DNA of 64,000 nucleotides from Candidatus Enterococcus ferrettii. Its GTDB lineage: Bacteria > Bacillota > Bacilli > Lactobacillales > Enterococcaceae. The stretch spans positions 30,587 through 94,586 of the forward strand of contig NZ_JAFREL010000045.1 of NCBI RefSeq assembly GCF_017377655.1, written 5' to 3'. Under the pieces are notes generated by a model. That model saw only the letters and a list, made by a program, of their open reading frames with translations, was not told where the DNA came from and made no database searches. The position numbers and the translations under genes are program-made. Within the stretch, counting starts at the first letter, position 1; each line of letters opens with the position of its first letter. Positions 20,285 to 31,548 of the stretch are shown here, one piece after another.

Positions 20285-20390
20285 AATAATTCCCCCGATA
20301 TTATTCTCTCATGTAAAATATATCATCCTTAGAATAAATTGTAAACGTTATCTATGGTCGATACCTTTTTTTGAAATCTCATATTTAGTA

Positions 20391-20492
20391 AAACACGAAC
20401 GATAGAAAGAAAAAATAATTATAATATACGATAATATGTTGACCCATTTTTTTTGGCTTGTTAAACTATAGATGATAAAGAAACGAACGATT
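20391..20492 (+). promoter_or_regulatory. purC operon promoter with PurBoxes
   Basis: AAACACGAACGATAG (20391-20405) is a PurBox; a weaker inverted element lies around 20421-20438 with its CG core 35 nt on. TTGACC (20439-20444), a 17-bp spacer and TAAACT (20462-20467) form the promoter. A third CGAAC-containing element (20481-20492) lies in the transcribed leader. Confidence 0.75.
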
Positions 20493-20538
20493 CATGTTAG
20501 ATGTGATCGGATTGTTCATTATGAAGGAGCGTATATCT

Positions 20539-21258
20539 GTGAAAAAAGGAGCATTGCTTTATGAAGGCAAAGCAAAACAATTGTTTAATACCGATGATTC
20601 AGATGTTGTATGGGTAGAGTATTTGAATCAAGCAACAGCTTTAAATGGTGCAAAGAAAGATCAAATTTCTGGTAAAGGCGAACTTAACAATCAGATTACA
20701 AGTTTAATTTTTTCTTATCTGCACCAAGCAGGCATTGAGAATCATTTTATTGAACAGATTTCAAAGACAGAACAATTAATTCGTTCAGTTTCAATTATCC
20801 CTCTGGAAGTCGTAGTTCGAAATGTTGCTGCTGGCAGTTTTTCTAAACGACTGGCAATTACTGAAGGGACTCCTCTAAAATTTCCGATCGTTGAGTTTTA
20901 CTTTAAAAACGATGACTTAGACGATCCAATGATCACCGAAGATCACATCAAAGTATTAGAAATTGCCTCTGAACAAGAAATTGCAGCCTTACGTAAAAAA
21001 GCGTTGCAAGTGAATGAGGTCCTAAAAAAATTATTCACCGAAATCAATATTCAATTAATTGACTTTAAATTGGAATTTGGCAGGACTGCTAATGGTGATA
21101 TTCTGCTAGCTGATGAAGTTTCACCAGATACCTGCCGTCTGTGGGATTTAACTACAAATGCCCATTTAGATAAAGATATTTATCGCCGTGATTTGGGGGA
21201 TATCATTCCCGTTTATCAAGAAGTTTTCAATCGATTAAACCAACGAAAAGGAGCTTAA
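20539..21258 (+). CDS. purC: SAICAR synthetase
   Basis: Joins aspartate to CAIR in the eighth step of IMP synthesis. KKGALLYEGKAKQLF at the N-terminus, EVVVRNVAAGSF and the DFKLEFGR motif are diagnostic. GTG 20539 is taken as the start: AAGGAG lies 9 nt upstream and the length (239) and first residues match the family, whereas the open frame extends back to an ATG at 20494 that adds unrelated residues. First gene of the purCSQLFMNHD unit. Confidence 0.95.
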   Translation: MKKGALLYEGKAKQLFNTDDSDVVWVEYLNQATALNGAKKDQISGKGELNNQITSLIFSYLHQAGIENHFIEQISKTEQLIRSVSIIPLEVVVRNVAAGSFSKRLAITEGTPLKFPIVEFYFKNDDLDDPMITEDHIKVLEIASEQEIAALRKKALQVNEVLKKLFTEINIQLIDFKLEFGRTANGDILLADEVSPDTCRLWDLTTNAHLDKDIYRRDLGDIIPVYQEVFNRLNQRKGA

Positions 21259-21260
21259 CT

Positions 21261-21515
21261 ATGTATTTTGTAAAAGTTTATGTCACGTATAAAGAATCTG
21301 TTTTGGATCCTCAGGGAGAAGCTGTGAAAGGAGCAGTTCATCGTTTGGGGTATGAAGAAATTGAAGAAATTCGGATTGGTAAATATTTCGAAATGAAAGT
21401 AGCCAAAAGTGATCGTTCTATCGAAGAAATGATTGAAGAGGTTTGTGACAAGTTGTTGGCAAATATCAACATGGAAACGTATCGTTTTGAAATCCTTGAG
21501 ATGGAGGAAGTCTAG
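21261..21515 (+). CDS. purS: FGAM synthase subunit PurS
   Basis: Small structural subunit of the three-part formylglycinamidine ribonucleotide synthase (PurSQL). The protein is 84 residues with the PurS pattern [19 protein letters not shown] and an RIGKYFE segment. It starts 2 nt after purC and ends 1 nt before purQ, so all are translated from one message in fixed ratio. Confidence 0.95.
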   Translation: MYFVKVYVTYKESVLDPQGEAVKGAVHRLGYEEIEEIRIGKYFEMKVAKSDRSIEEMIEEVCDKLLANINMETYRFEILEMEEV

Positions 21516-21516
21516 C

Positions 21517-22197
21517 ATGAAGTTTGCTGTCGTTGTTTTTCCGGGTTCTAACTGCGATATGGATATGTACTGGGCGATGAAAGAGATCATGGGTGCGGAT
21601 TGCGAATACGTTCGTTATGATGCTTCTAGTTTAGAAGGCTTCGACGGAGTGCTGCTACCCGGCGGATTTTCTTACGGCGATTATTTGCGCTGTGGGGCAA
21701 TTGCTCGTTTTGCTACTATTATGAATGAAGTAGTTCGTTTTGCTCAAGAAGGTAAACCAGTTTTTGGTACCTGTAATGGATTCCAAATATTAACTGAAGC
21801 AGGGTTGCTGCCAGGAGCTTTGCGTCGTAATGATACATTAAAATTTATCAGCAAAATTACTCCGTTAGCAGTTGTGAATAATCAAACGAAATTTACCAGT
21901 GAGTATGAGCAAGATGAGACGATACAGATTCCTGTGGCCCATGGTGAAGGCAATTACTATTGTGACGAAGAAACTTTGGCGGAGCTAAAGGCTAACAATC
22001 AAATAGTTTTCGCTTATGAAGGAGAAAATATTAATGGTAGTGTAGAGAACATTGCTGGAATAATTAACAAACAAGGCAATGTTCTAGGTATGATGCCTCA
22101 TCCAGAACGAGCTATGGAAAAAATACTAGGCTCAGAAGACGGCAAAAAGTTCTTTGCCTCAATTTTAAGAAACTTCGGAAAGGTGAACGCTAACTAA
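21517..22197 (+). CDS. purQ: FGAM synthase glutaminase subunit PurQ
   Basis: Class I glutamine amidotransferase that feeds ammonia to Pur[17 protein letters not shown] opens the protein; nucleophile Cys lies in [10 protein letters not shown], and the His/Glu pair in [13 protein letters not shown] 21517 follows GGAGG with good spacing, and gives the standard 226 residues; longer in-frame openings reach back into purS and are rejected. The stop overlaps the purL start by one base. Confidence 0.96.
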   Translation: MKFAVVVFPGSNCDMDMYWAMKEIMGADCEYVRYDASSLEGFDGVLLPGGFSYGDYLRCGAIARFATIMNEVVRFAQEGKPVFGTCNGFQILTEAGLLPGALRRNDTLKFISKITPLAVVNNQTKFTSEYEQDETIQIPVAHGEGNYYCDEETLAELKANNQIVFAYEGENINGSVENIAGIINKQGNVLGMMPHPERAMEKILGSEDGKKFFASILRNFGKVNAN

Positions 22198-24416
22198 TGA
22201 TAAATGTAGAACCGACACCACAACAAATTAAAGATCAGCGCATTTATGCCGAGTGGGGATTAACAGATGAAGAATACCGCCTAATTTCTGAGGATATCTT
22301 GGATCGTATGCCAAATTATACGGAAACAGGCCTATTTTCTGTTATGTGGAGTGAACATTGCTCGTACAAAAATTCTAAACCGGTTTTGCGGAAGTTCCCA
22401 ACTGAAGGAAAACAAGTATTACAAGGCCCTGGTGAAGGTGCTGGGATAGTTGATATTGGTGATGGACAAGCAGTTGTATTTAAAGCTGAAAGTCATAATC
22501 ATCCATCGGCAGTTGAACCTTATGAAGGAGCCGCTACTGGTGTAGGAGGAATTATTCGGGATATTTTCAGTATGGGAGCTCGTCCAATTGCGTGTTTAGA
22601 TTCATTACGCTTTGGTGAATTAGATAATGCTCGTACGAAATATTTATTAGAGGAAGTAGTAGCAGGTATTAGCGGCTACGGTAACTGTATTGGAATTCCT
22701 ACTGTTGGTGGCGAAGTAGCCTTTGATCCATGCTATGAAGGTAATCCATTGGTAAATGCTATGTGTGTTGGATTGATTGATCATAAAGATATCCAAAAGG
22801 GCCAAGCTAAAGGTGTAGGTAATTCGATTATGTATGTCGGGGCAAAAACTGGTCGTGATGGTATTCATGGTGCAACTTTCGCTTCAGAAGAATTTGTTGA
22901 GGGCGAAGAGCAGCAGCGTTCAGCAGTTCAGGTTGGGGATCCATTTATGGAAAAGCTGCTTTTAGAAGCTTGTTTAGAACTAATTTTAGAACACGCTGAT
23001 ATTTTAGTAGGCATTCAAGATATGGGGGCAGCGGGTTTAGTATCTTCAAGTGCTGAAATGGCCTCAAAAGCTGGATCAGGCTTAAAATTATATCTCGATG
23101 ATGTTCCACAACGGGAAACTAATATGACACCGTATGAAATGATGCTATCAGAATCTCAAGAACGTATGTTGATTTGTGTTGAACAGGGCCATGAAGCTGA
23201 AGTAGTTGAGTTGTTCAAAAAGTATGAATTGGATGCTGTAACAATAGGTGAAGTAACTGATGATGGAATGTATCGCTTGTACCATCATGGAGCTGAAGTA
23301 GCGAACTTACCAGTAGATGCTTTAGCTGAAGATGCACCAGTTTACGAAAATGAACGGACTGAACCAGCTCGTATTCAGAAATTTGCAGCAATGGCTGATT
23401 TTGTTCCAAAAGTAGAAAATGCCACTGAGACTTTATTAGAATTATTAAAACAACCAACTGTTGCTTCAAAGCGTTCGATCTATGAAACCTACGATTCGCA
23501 GGTACGTACTAACACAGTTGTCCGACCAGGAAGCGACGCGGCTGTATTGCGTGTTCGTGGAACGAATAAAGCATTAGCGATGACTACTGACTGCAATGCT
23601 CGCTACTTATATTTGAATCCAGAAATTGGTGGGCAAATTGCGGTTGCTGAAGCAGCTCGCAACATTGTGGCGTCTGGTGGACAGCCGCTAGCCATAACAG
23701 ATTGTTTGAATTATGGTTCTCCAGAAAAGCCAGAAGTATTCTGGGAATTGTGGACTTCTGCAGATGGGATTTCAGAAGCGTGTCGTACATTGAACACACC
23801 AGTTATCTCGGGGAATGTTTCCTTATACAATGAAACTAATGGAAAAGCAATCTATCCGACACCAATGATTGGTATGGTTGGCTTAATTGAAGACCTGAAT
23901 CATATCACCACCCAAGAATTCAAACAAGCGGGAGACTTGGTGTATGTAATTGGAAAAACTAGTGATGATTTTAACGGGTCTGAGATTCAAAAAATGAAGC
24001 TTGGGCGTATCGAAGGAAAATTGATGAACTTTGATCTAGCTACTGAGAAAGCAAACCAAGAGATGATGCTGAAAGCTATCAAAGCGGGATACGTTTCAAG
24101 CTGTCATGATTGTGCAGAAGGTGGCTTAGCAGTAGCGATTGCTGAAGCAGCTTTTTCTAATGAATTGGGTGTGGACGTGAAATTGGCACTTTCTAAAGAA
24201 AAATTATTTGCTGAAACTCAATCACGTTTCGTTGTTTCTATTCCAACAGTGCAACAAGCAGCTTTTGAAGAACTAATGGGAACAAAGGCTCAGTTGATTG
24301 GTGAAGTGACTAACAGTGGTGAATTGATAATTCAAGCAGAGAACGCTCGTATTCAAGTTGCAACTAAGACGGCCGCACAATTATGGGAGGAAGCTATTCC
24401 ATGTCTTATGAAGTAA
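22197..24416 (+). CDS. purL: FGAM synthase large subunit PurL
   Basis: Small-type PurL (739 residues) catalysing ATP-dependent amidation of FGAR with ammonia from PurQ. Motifs seen: [58 protein letters not shown] and a second-half GNVSLYNE. It overlaps purQ by one base at its start and purF by 16 nt at its end. Confidence 0.97.
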   Translation: MINVEPTPQQIKDQRIYAEWGLTDEEYRLISEDILDRMPNYTETGLFSVMWSEHCSYKNSKPVLRKFPTEGKQVLQGPGEGAGIVDIGDGQAVVFKAESHNHPSAVEPYEGAATGVGGIIRDIFSMGARPIACLDSLRFGELDNARTKYLLEEVVAGISGYGNCIGIPTVGGEVAFDPCYEGNPLVNAMCVGLIDHKDIQKGQAKGVGNSIMYVGAKTGRDGIHGATFASEEFVEGEEQQRSAVQVGDPFMEKLLLEACLELILEHADILVGIQDMGAAGLVSSSAEMASKAGSGLKLYLDDVPQRETNMTPYEMMLSESQERMLICVEQGHEAEVVELFKKYELDAVTIGEVTDDGMYRLYHHGAEVANLPVDALAEDAPVYENERTEPARIQKFAAMADFVPKVENATETLLELLKQPTVASKRSIYETYDSQVRTNTVVRPGSDAAVLRVRGTNKALAMTTDCNARYLYLNPEIGGQIAVAEAARNIVASGGQPLAITDCLNYGSPEKPEVFWELWTSADGISEACRTLNTPVISGNVSLYNETNGKAIYPTPMIGMVGLIEDLNHITTQEFKQAGDLVYVIGKTSDDFNGSEIQKMKLGRIEGKLMNFDLATEKANQEMMLKAIKAGYVSSCHDCAEGGLAVAIAEAAFSNELGVDVKLALSKEKLFAETQSRFVVSIPTVQQAAFEELMGTKAQLIGEVTNSGELIIQAENARIQVATKTAAQLWEEAIPCLMK

Positions 24417-25840
24417 GAAGCTTAAATGAAGAATGTGGCGTATTCGGCATCTGGGGTCACCCAGATGCTTCTCGCGTCACTTATTTTGGTTTGCACAGTT
24501 TGCAGCATCGGGGACAAGAAGGTGCTGGAATTGTAGCCAATAATAACGGGAAATTGATCGGATATCGTGGTTTAGGATTATTGTCTGAGGTATTTGAAGA
24601 TGACCAGCAGTTAGAAAAATTAGCAGGTCAAGCTGCAATAGGTCACGTCCGTTATGCGACAGCTGGTAACGGCAGTGTGGACAACATTCAACCATTTCTG
24701 TTTAAATTTTACGATGGCGATTTGGCTTTAGCTCATAATGGTAATTTGACTAACGCTAAAAGCTTGCGTAAAGAGTTGGAGAAGGATGGTGCAATTTTTC
24801 ATTCGAATTCTGATACTGAAATTTTGATGCACTTAATCCGTCGCAGTCAAAAAGAAACTTTTTTGGATCGACTAAAAGAATCCCTGAATGCCGTAAAGGG
24901 CGGCTTTGCTTATCTAATTGCGACAGAAGATTCGATGGTAGCAGCATTAGATGCCAATGGATTTCGACCTTTATCAATTGGTCGCATGGTAAACGGAGCC
25001 TATGTAGTAGCTTCAGAAACCTGCGCCTTAGAGGTTGTTGGTGCTGAATTCATTCAGGATGTGAATCCTGGAGAAATCATCATTATTAATGATGAAGGGT
25101 TAACGGTTGATCACTTTACCGAAGATACACAGCATGCAATTTGTTCAATGGAATATATTTATTTTGCTCGTCCAGATTCAAATATTGCTGGTGTGAACGT
25201 TCATAGTGCTCGGAAAAAAATGGGTAAAACATTGGCAAAAGAATCACCTGTAGACGCTGATATGGTTGTCGGCGTTCCAAATTCTTCGCTTTCCGCTGCC
25301 AGTGGTTATGCTGAAGCTTCCGGTATCCCTTACGAAATGGGATTAGTAAAAAATCAATATGTTGCGCGCACTTTTATTCAGCCGACCCAAGAATTGCGGG
25401 AGCAAGGGGTTCGCATGAAGCTCTCAGCCGTGAGTGGTGTGGTAGAGGGTAAAAAAGTAATTATGGTTGATGATTCAATCGTTCGGGGAACCACAAGCCG
25501 TCGAATTGTTAATCTTTTAAAAGAAGCTGGAGCTAAAGAGGTACATGTTCGTATTGCTTCGCCGCCTTTACGTTATCCTTGTTTTTATGGAATTGATATT
25601 CAGACACGCAAAGAATTAATAGCTGCCAATCATACGGTAGATGAAATTCGTGAATGTATAGAAGCCGATTCGCTTTCATTTTTGAGCGAGGATGGTTTGA
25701 TCCAGTCGATTGGATTAAATTTCGACGCACCGTATTCTGGTTTGTGTATGGCTTATTTTAACGGGGATTTTCCAACGCCGTTGTACGATTATGAAGAACA
25801 ATACCAAGCATCACTAAAAGAAAAAATATCTTTTTTCTAA
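24401..25840 (+). CDS. purF: glutamine PRPP amidotransferase
   Basis: Committed step of purine synthesis. An 11-residue propeptide ([11 protein letters not shown]) precedes catalytic Cys12 ([12 protein letters not shown]), as in the B. subtilis enzyme. The PRPP loop [16 protein letters not shown] is present. ATG 24401 follows GGGAGG; an upstream in-frame ATG at 24383 lacks a site. Three of the four cysteines that bind the 4Fe-4S cluster in B. subtilis PurF appear conserved ([19 protein letters not shown]) but the fourth is Tyr (CMAY), so an intact cluster is doubtful. 479 residues. Confidence 0.96.
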   Translation: MSYEVRSLNEECGVFGIWGHPDASRVTYFGLHSLQHRGQEGAGIVANNNGKLIGYRGLGLLSEVFEDDQQLEKLAGQAAIGHVRYATAGNGSVDNIQPFLFKFYDGDLALAHNGNLTNAKSLRKELEKDGAIFHSNSDTEILMHLIRRSQKETFLDRLKESLNAVKGGFAYLIATEDSMVAALDANGFRPLSIGRMVNGAYVVASETCALEVVGAEFIQDVNPGEIIIINDEGLTVDHFTEDTQHAICSMEYIYFARPDSNIAGVNVHSARKKMGKTLAKESPVDADMVVGVPNSSLSAASGYAEASGIPYEMGLVKNQYVARTFIQPTQELREQGVRMKLSAVSGVVEGKKVIMVDDSIVRGTTSRRIVNLLKEAGAKEVHVRIASPPLRYPCFYGIDIQTRKELIAANHTVDEIRECIEADSLSFLSEDGLIQSIGLNFDAPYSGLCMAYFNGDFPTPLYDYEEQYQASLKEKISFF

Positions 25841-25886
25841 ATTAGAATTAAGCACCAAACGAATGAGAAAAAAAGGGGCGAATATA

Positions 25887-26933
25887 GTGGGAAACGCGTA
25901 TGCAAAAGCCGGCGTTGATGTAGAAGCTGGTTATGAAGTAGTAGAGCGAATCAAAAAGCACGTAAAAAGAACTGAACGCAAGGGTGTCATGGGAGCGATT
26001 GGTGGATTTGGCGGTTGTTTCGATTTAAGTCAATTCGATTTGAAAGAACCTGTTTTAGTCTCTGGTACAGACGGAGTTGGAACTAAATTGATGGTGGCCA
26101 TTCAATCAGATCAGCATGATCAAATCGGTATTGATTGTGTTGCTATGTGTGTAAACGACATCGTTGCTCAAGGTGCTGAACCACTCTATTTTTTAGACTA
26201 TATTGCAACTGGTAAAAACATTCCAGCTCGTTTGGAACAAGTAGTAGCTGGCGTGGCAGAAGGTTGTGTTCAAGCTGGTGCCGCTTTAATCGGGGGAGAA
26301 ACAGCAGAAATGCCTGGCATGTATAGTGAAGACGATTATGATTTAGCTGGATTTACTGTAGGAATTGCTGAAAAAAGTCAAATGATCACTGGTGAAAAAA
26401 TTCAAGCAGGGGATGTCTTAATTGGTTTGTCTTCTTCAGGAATTCATTCAAATGGTTATTCTTTAGTACGTAAAATTTTCTTTGAACAGCATAAATTAGC
26501 AATCGATGCTAAAATTCCTGAACTGGCAAATAAAAAATTAGCTGACGAACTACTAACACCAACCAAAATCTATGTTTCCGCTGTTTTACCATTAGTAAAA
26601 CAAGAATTAGTGAATGGCATTGCTCATGTAACTGGCGGTGGTTTTGTTGAAAATATTCCACGGATGCTACCGGATAATTTAGCTTGTGAAATTAATTTGG
26701 GAACTTGGCCAGTTTTACCAATTTTTAAAGTAATGGAAAAATACGGTGAAATTCCAGCCATGGAAATGTATGAAATTTTCAATATGGGTATTGGGATGGT
26801 ACTAGCTGTTTCTCCTGAAAAAGTTTCGCAGGTAGAAGCGACCTTGAAGAGTGAAAAAGAAGAGTTTTATACGATTGGACAAGTAGTGGATCGTAAAGAC
26901 ACGCCAATCAGCTTTAAAGGAGCTCAGCTATGA
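25887..26933 (+). CDS. purM: AIR synthetase
   Basis: Phosphoribosylformylglycinamidine cyclo-ligase, closing the imidazole ring to give [19 protein letters not shown] opens it; [19 protein letters not shown] and [14 protein letters not shown] are family motifs. GTG 25887 is preferred over ATG 25863: AAGGGG lies 8 nt before the GTG and nothing lies before the ATG, and the length becomes the usual 348 residues. Its end overlaps purN by 4 nt (ATGA). Confidence 0.95.
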   Translation: MGNAYAKAGVDVEAGYEVVERIKKHVKRTERKGVMGAIGGFGGCFDLSQFDLKEPVLVSGTDGVGTKLMVAIQSDQHDQIGIDCVAMCVNDIVAQGAEPLYFLDYIATGKNIPARLEQVVAGVAEGCVQAGAALIGGETAEMPGMYSEDDYDLAGFTVGIAEKSQMITGEKIQAGDVLIGLSSSGIHSNGYSLVRKIFFEQHKLAIDAKIPELANKKLADELLTPTKIYVSAVLPLVKQELVNGIAHVTGGGFVENIPRMLPDNLACEINLGTWPVLPIFKVMEKYGEIPAMEMYEIFNMGIGMVLAVSPEKVSQVEATLKSEKEEFYTIGQVVDRKDTPISFKGAQL

Positions 26934-27502
26934 GATTAGCTGTTCTAGCTTCAGGTAATGGCTCAAATTTCGAGGCAATTATACAAGCGGTTGAGGTGGG
27001 TGAAATTCCAGCTGAAATAGTTTTATTGTTTGCTGATCATCATGATGCGTATGTATTAAAACGTGCCAAGGATCATAATATTCCATATGTTTCGTTTGAG
27101 CTGAAAGAGTTTGAGGACAAGCAAGCGTATGAAGCAGCATTATTAGAGCTTTTAGCTGACCATGAAATTGAGCTTATCGTTTTAGCAGGATATATGCGGA
27201 TTATTGGTAAAAGTCTGCTGCAGGCTTACGCAAATAGAATTATAAACCTTCATCCAGCATTGTTACCAAATTTTCCAGGTTTACACGGCATCCGAGATGC
27301 TTATGACGCGAAAGTCAGTGAGACTGGCGTGACGGTTCATTACATTGACAGCGGTGTAGATACTGGGCCGATTATTGCTCAAGAAGCGGTTAAGATCGAA
27401 TCGTCGGATACATTAGAACAATTGGAAGAAAAAATTCATCAAGTAGAACATCAGCTCTATCCACGAGTAATTGCTGAAATTGTAAAGGAGATTCAAAGAT
27501 GA
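26930..27502 (+). CDS. purN: GAR transformylase (folate-dependent)
   Basis: Transfers formyl from 10-formyl-THF to glycinamide ribonucleotide. Active-site Asn-His-Asp are visible in [13 protein letters not shown] and the [13 protein letters not shown] segment; the N-terminal [15 protein letters not shown] binds the ribonucleotide. 190 residues, normal. It overlaps purM and purH by 4 nt each. Confidence 0.96.
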   Translation: MRLAVLASGNGSNFEAIIQAVEVGEIPAEIVLLFADHHDAYVLKRAKDHNIPYVSFELKEFEDKQAYEAALLELLADHEIELIVLAGYMRIIGKSLLQAYANRIINLHPALLPNFPGLHGIRDAYDAKVSETGVTVHYIDSGVDTGPIIAQEAVKIESSDTLEQLEEKIHQVEHQLYPRVIAEIVKEIQR

Positions 27503-29034
27503 GACGAGCACTAATTAGTGTATCAGATAAAACAGGAATTGTAGAATTTACCAAAGGTTTAGTTGAACAAGGAATCGAGGTTATTTCAACTGGTGGAACT
27601 AAGAAAGTGTTGGATGAGGCAGGAATTGCAACATTAGCAATTGATGAAGTAACTGGTTTTCCAGAAATGATGGACGGACGGGTAAAAACATTACATCCCA
27701 AAATTCACGGTGGACTACTGGGCCGTCGAGATGTAGTGGAGCACATGAGTGCAATGAAGAAACATGATATCCAACCGATTGATTTTGTTTGTGTAAATTT
27801 ATACCCTTTCAAAGAAACCATCAGCAGGTCTAGTGTTACTGAAGAGGAAGCGATTGAAAATATCGATATCGGAGGACCAAGCATGCTGCGTTCAGCTGCT
27901 AAAAACTTCAATGCAGTAACAGTGGTCGTTGATCCGAAAGATTATGAAGTTGTTTTGAGCGAATTAAAGGAAGAACAGAAAACTACCTTAGAAACACGAA
28001 AACGTTTGGCTGCTAAGGTTTTCCGACACACAGCAGCATACGATGCCTTAATTGCGGAGTATCTGACTAAAGCAGTGGAGGAAACTAAACCAGAAAAATT
28101 GACCTTGACGTACGATTTGAAGCAGACCTTGCGTTACGGTGAGAATAGCCACCAAAACGCTGCGTTTTATCAATCTGCCTTGCCTGTATCGTTTTCGATT
28201 GCCAGCGCCAAACAGCTGCATGGTAAAGAACTATCTTATAATAATATCAAAGATGCAGATGCTGCTTTACGAATTATACGTGAATTCGAAGAACCAACGG
28301 TGGTAGCTTTAAAGCATATGAATCCCTGTGGAATTGGCAGCGGTAGAACAATTGCTGAAGCCTATCAATTTGCTTATGAAGCAGATCCAAAATCAATTTT
28401 TGGTGGAATCTTGATTGCTAATCGTCCGATTGATTTAAAAACTGCGGAAGAAATGCACAAACTGTTCTTAGAAATTATTGTGGCACCTGCTTTTGATCAA
28501 GAGGCTTTTGATTTATTAGCTTCAAAGAAAAATCTGCGATTGATGCAATTAGACTTTGATCAAATGAAGGAAAATTACTCTCCAGAGACTGTTTCTGTTT
28601 TAGGTGGGTTACTGGTTCAAGACCAAGATTTAGTAACTGAAACTCCTGATACTTGGGAGATAGCGACTGATCGCAAACCAACTGAAGAAGAATTGAAGGC
28701 CTTGAGCTTTGCTTGGAAAGCAGTTAAACATGTGAAGTCCAATGCGATTGTTGTAGCAAATGAACACCAAACAGTTGGTATTGGTGCAGGCCAAATGAAT
28801 CGGGTTGGTTCAGTTGAGATTGCATTAGAACAGGCCAAAGAAAAAATGGATGGCGCTGTTTTAGCCAGCGATGCGTACTTCCCAATGGATGATAGTGTAG
28901 AGTATGCAGCACAGCACGGTATCAAAGCAATAGTTCAACCGGGTGGAAGCATTCGTGACAAGGACTCTATTGCTATGGCAAATAAATATGGTGTTGCTAT
29001 GGTTTTCACTGGCGGACGGCACTTCAGACATTAA
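27499..29034 (+). CDS. purH: bifunctional AICAR transformylase/IMP cyclohydrolase
   Basis: Last two steps to IMP. The N-terminal IMP cyclohydrolase domain ([32 protein letters not shown]) is followed by the AICARFT domain from about 200 ([26 protein letters not shown], and KSNAIV). Length 511 is typical. Translationally coupled to purN by a 4-nt overlap and followed 14 nt later by purD. Confidence 0.97.
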   Translation: MRRALISVSDKTGIVEFTKGLVEQGIEVISTGGTKKVLDEAGIATLAIDEVTGFPEMMDGRVKTLHPKIHGGLLGRRDVVEHMSAMKKHDIQPIDFVCVNLYPFKETISRSSVTEEEAIENIDIGGPSMLRSAAKNFNAVTVVVDPKDYEVVLSELKEEQKTTLETRKRLAAKVFRHTAAYDALIAEYLTKAVEETKPEKLTLTYDLKQTLRYGENSHQNAAFYQSALPVSFSIASAKQLHGKELSYNNIKDADAALRIIREFEEPTVVALKHMNPCGIGSGRTIAEAYQFAYEADPKSIFGGILIANRPIDLKTAEEMHKLFLEIIVAPAFDQEAFDLLASKKNLRLMQLDFDQMKENYSPETVSVLGGLLVQDQDLVTETPDTWEIATDRKPTEEELKALSFAWKAVKHVKSNAIVVANEHQTVGIGAGQMNRVGSVEIALEQAKEKMDGAVLASDAYFPMDDSVEYAAQHGIKAIVQPGGSIRDKDSIAMANKYGVAMVFTGGRHFRH

Positions 29035-29048
29035 TGGGGAGGAAATAA

Positions 29049-30299
29049 ATGAGAGTATTAATTATCGGCAGTGGTGGACGTGAACATGCTATTGCAAAGA
29101 AAATTCTTTCCAGTCCTAAAGTAAGCGATGTGTTTTGTGCAATGGGAAACCCTGGGATGGAAAAAGACGGCATTCAAACGGTTGCGATTCAAGAAGACAA
29201 CCATTCAGAATTAATTAAGTTCGCTAAAGACCAGCAAATTTCTTGGACCTTTGTGGGTCCAGAAGTTCCTTTGCTGAATGGAATTGTAGATGATTTTCAG
29301 GCGGCCAACTTAAAAATCTTCGGACCAAATAAAAAGGCAGCAATGATTGAAGGATCAAAGGAATTTGCCAAAGAGATTATGGTGAATAACCAGATCCCAA
29401 CTGCGGATTACCAAGCCTTTACTAATTACGAAGAAGCCGTTTCTTATGTAAAAGAAAAAGGTGCGCCGATTGTCATTAAAGCAGATGGATTAGCAGCGGG
29501 TAAGGGCGTTACAGTTGCTATGACATTGGATGAAGCTTTGGCTGCCTTGAAGGAAATGATGACAGATTTAAAATTTGGAGCAAGTGGTTCAAAAGTGGTT
29601 GTGGAAGAATTTCTTGAAGGAGAAGAATTTTCATTGCTTGCCTTTGTTCGCAATGAAGAGGTTTATCCGATGGTAATCTCTCAGGATCATAAGCGTGCAT
29701 ATGATCAGGATAAAGGACCAAACACTGGAGGTATGGGAGCCTATTCTCCCGTTCCACAAATTTCTGAAGCTACTGTACAACAGGCGATTGAAAAAGTACT
29801 TTATCCAGCAGCCATCGGCATGGTGAAAAATGATACACCCTTTACGGGGATTTTATATGCCGGTTTAATTGCAACAGGAGCTGGTCCTAAAGTAATTGAA
29901 TTCAATGCTCGCTTTGGCGATCCGGAAACCCAGGTAGTTCTCCCGCGAATGGAGAGTGATTTAACAATAGTACTTGATGATCTGATAAATGGCAAAAAGC
30001 CTCAGTTGAATTGGAAGGAAAATGCCGCTGTGGGAGTAGTAATCGCTGCTGAAGGTTATCCGGGATCCTACAAAAAAGACATACCAATACCGAACTTTAC
30101 CGAAGATGTTACCGTTTATTATGCTGGAGTAGCTGGAGAAAAAGACCAGTTGAAATCTTCAGGAGGGCGAGTATTTTTAATTGAAGCTGAAGCAGCAACT
30201 ATCCAAGAAGCACAGACTAAGGTCTATCAAGCATTAAAATCAGTTGATACCACTGATTTTTTCTATCGTAATGATATAGGAGATAAAAGTAAACAGTAA
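29049..30299 (+). CDS. purD: GAR synthetase
   Basis: ATP-grasp enzyme that joins glycine to phosphoribosylamine, the second step of the pathway. N-terminal VLIIGSGGREHAIAKK, the ATP-grasp loop APIVIKADGLAAGKGV and the metal-binding EFNARFGDPETQ are clear. 416 residues. It ends the operon, followed by a strong terminator. Confidence 0.97.
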   Translation: MRVLIIGSGGREHAIAKKILSSPKVSDVFCAMGNPGMEKDGIQTVAIQEDNHSELIKFAKDQQISWTFVGPEVPLLNGIVDDFQAANLKIFGPNKKAAMIEGSKEFAKEIMVNNQIPTADYQAFTNYEEAVSYVKEKGAPIVIKADGLAAGKGVTVAMTLDEALAALKEMMTDLKFGASGSKVVVEEFLEGEEFSLLAFVRNEEVYPMVISQDHKRAYDQDKGPNTGGMGAYSPVPQISEATVQQAIEKVLYPAAIGMVKNDTPFTGILYAGLIATGAGPKVIEFNARFGDPETQVVLPRMESDLTIVLDDLINGKKPQLNWKENAAVGVVIAAEGYPGSYKKDIPIPNFTEDVTVYYAGVAGEKDQLKSSGGRVFLIEAEAATIQEAQTKVYQALKSVDTTDFFYRNDIGDKSKQ

Positions 30300-30313
30300 T
30301 CAAAATTAATTCG

Positions 30314-30348
30314 TCAGCTGTCCGTATTCATTGGGCAGCTGCTTTTTT
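30314..30348 (+). terminator. terminator of the purC-purD operon
   Basis: CAGCTGTCC (30315-30323) pairs with GGGCAGCTG (30333-30341), followed by TTTTTT. Confidence 0.9.
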
Positions 30349-30423
30349 GTGTAAGATTCTATAATTGAAAATTTAAGTGAGAATTTTTAATTCTTTACAA
30401 CTAGCTATTTAAAAGTACTTTAC

Positions 30424-30457
30424 AAAAACTCATCAAATTAGTTCTCGATGGGTTTTT
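30424..30457 (+). terminator. orphan terminator-like hairpin in the purD-AKR gap
   Basis: AAAA-ACTCATC pairs with GATGGGT-TTTT around a 12-nt loop. No gene lies between it and the purD terminator; it may end a short transcript or be a backup terminator. Apart from this hairpin I see no coding sequence in 30349-30616. Confidence 0.45.
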
Positions 30458-30616
30458 AGTGGGAATAATTCAAATGGTTTTATCAACTAAATGAAAGCGC
30501 CATTTAGCATATCTTTGCAAATCAGAAAGAACATTGCATTTAAAATGACAGAATCAGTTTAAAATGGTAAACTGATTATGATAAAACGATTAGAGAATCG
30601 GAAAAGGGGATATTTC

Positions 30617-31531
30617 ATGAAGAAGATTAAATTTGGTTCGACTGATTTAGAAGTTTCAGCCGTTATTTTAGGCTGTATGCGAATGAATAAAGCAAAAGAT
30701 CCTGTTCGAGTGATCGAGACAGCGGTTGAGCATGGTATTAATTTTTTTGATCATGCAGACATATATAGTAACGGTGAATGCGAAGAGGTTTTCCGTGATG
30801 CGTTGAAAAAAACGAACATTAAACGAGAAGATTTGATTATCCAAAGTAAATGCGGGATTGTTCCGGGTGTTATGTTCGATTTTTCAAAAGAACATATTAT
30901 TAAAGCCGTAGAGGGGAGTCTGCAACGTCTAGGTACAGATTATTTGGATGCTTTGCTGCTCCACCGTCCAGACGCATTGGTGGAGCCCGAGGAAGTGGCA
31001 GAAGCCTTTTCTAAGCTAGAAAAAGAAGGAAAAGTTCGTCATTTTGGTGTAAGCAACCAGAATCCAAGTCAAATTGATTTACTAAAAACTGCTGTAAAGC
31101 AACCGTTAGTAGCTAATCAATTACAATTTGGAATTATGCATACCGGAATGATTGATCAAGGAATTCACGTGAATATGACGGATGAACGCAGTTTAGATCA
31201 TGATGGTGGATTAATTGACTACTCGCGTATTAATGATATGACCATCCAAGCATGGTCGCCTTATCAATACGGATTTTTTGAGGGTGTCTTCATTGATAAT
31301 CCTAAATTTCCTGAACTAAATGAAAAATTAAAAGAACTGGCAACACGTTATGGTACTACATCGACAGGGTTAGCAAGTGCTTGGATTTTACGTCATCCAG
31401 CCAAAATGCAAGTCATTGCTGGAACAATGAATGAACAGCGAATTAAGGAAATTGCAGAGGCAGCGGATGTAGTCTTGACGAGAGAAGATTGGTATAGTAT
31501 CTATCTCGCTGCAGGAAATGACTTACCTTAA
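30617..31531 (+). CDS. aldo/keto reductase
   Basis: NADPH-dependent reductase of the AKR family (YdhF/YcsN-like). TIM-barrel catalytic residues are visible: Asp/Tyr in INFFDHADIYSNG, Lys in LIIQSKCGI and His in DALLLHRPD; NADP-binding motifs lie near the C-terminus (VIAGTMNEQRIKE). ATG 30617 follows GGGGATATTTC and gives 304 residues; an upstream in-frame ATG at 30578 lacks a ribosome site. The substrate is unknown. The next gene begins immediately after, so they are probably co-transcribed. Confidence 0.9.
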   Translation: MKKIKFGSTDLEVSAVILGCMRMNKAKDPVRVIETAVEHGINFFDHADIYSNGECEEVFRDALKKTNIKREDLIIQSKCGIVPGVMFDFSKEHIIKAVEGSLQRLGTDYLDALLLHRPDALVEPEEVAEAFSKLEKEGKVRHFGVSNQNPSQIDLLKTAVKQPLVANQLQFGIMHTGMIDQGIHVNMTDERSLDHDGGLIDYSRINDMTIQAWSPYQYGFFEGVFIDNPKFPELNEKLKELATRYGTTSTGLASAWILRHPAKMQVIAGTMNEQRIKEIAEAADVVLTREDWYSIYLAAGNDLP

Positions 31532-31548
31532 TGAAAGAGGCGAGTGAT

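Noticed and set aside
21433..21516. N-terminal extension of PurQ into purS
   Set aside because: PurQ homologues begin at [14 protein letters not shown]; the extension is purS read in another frame.
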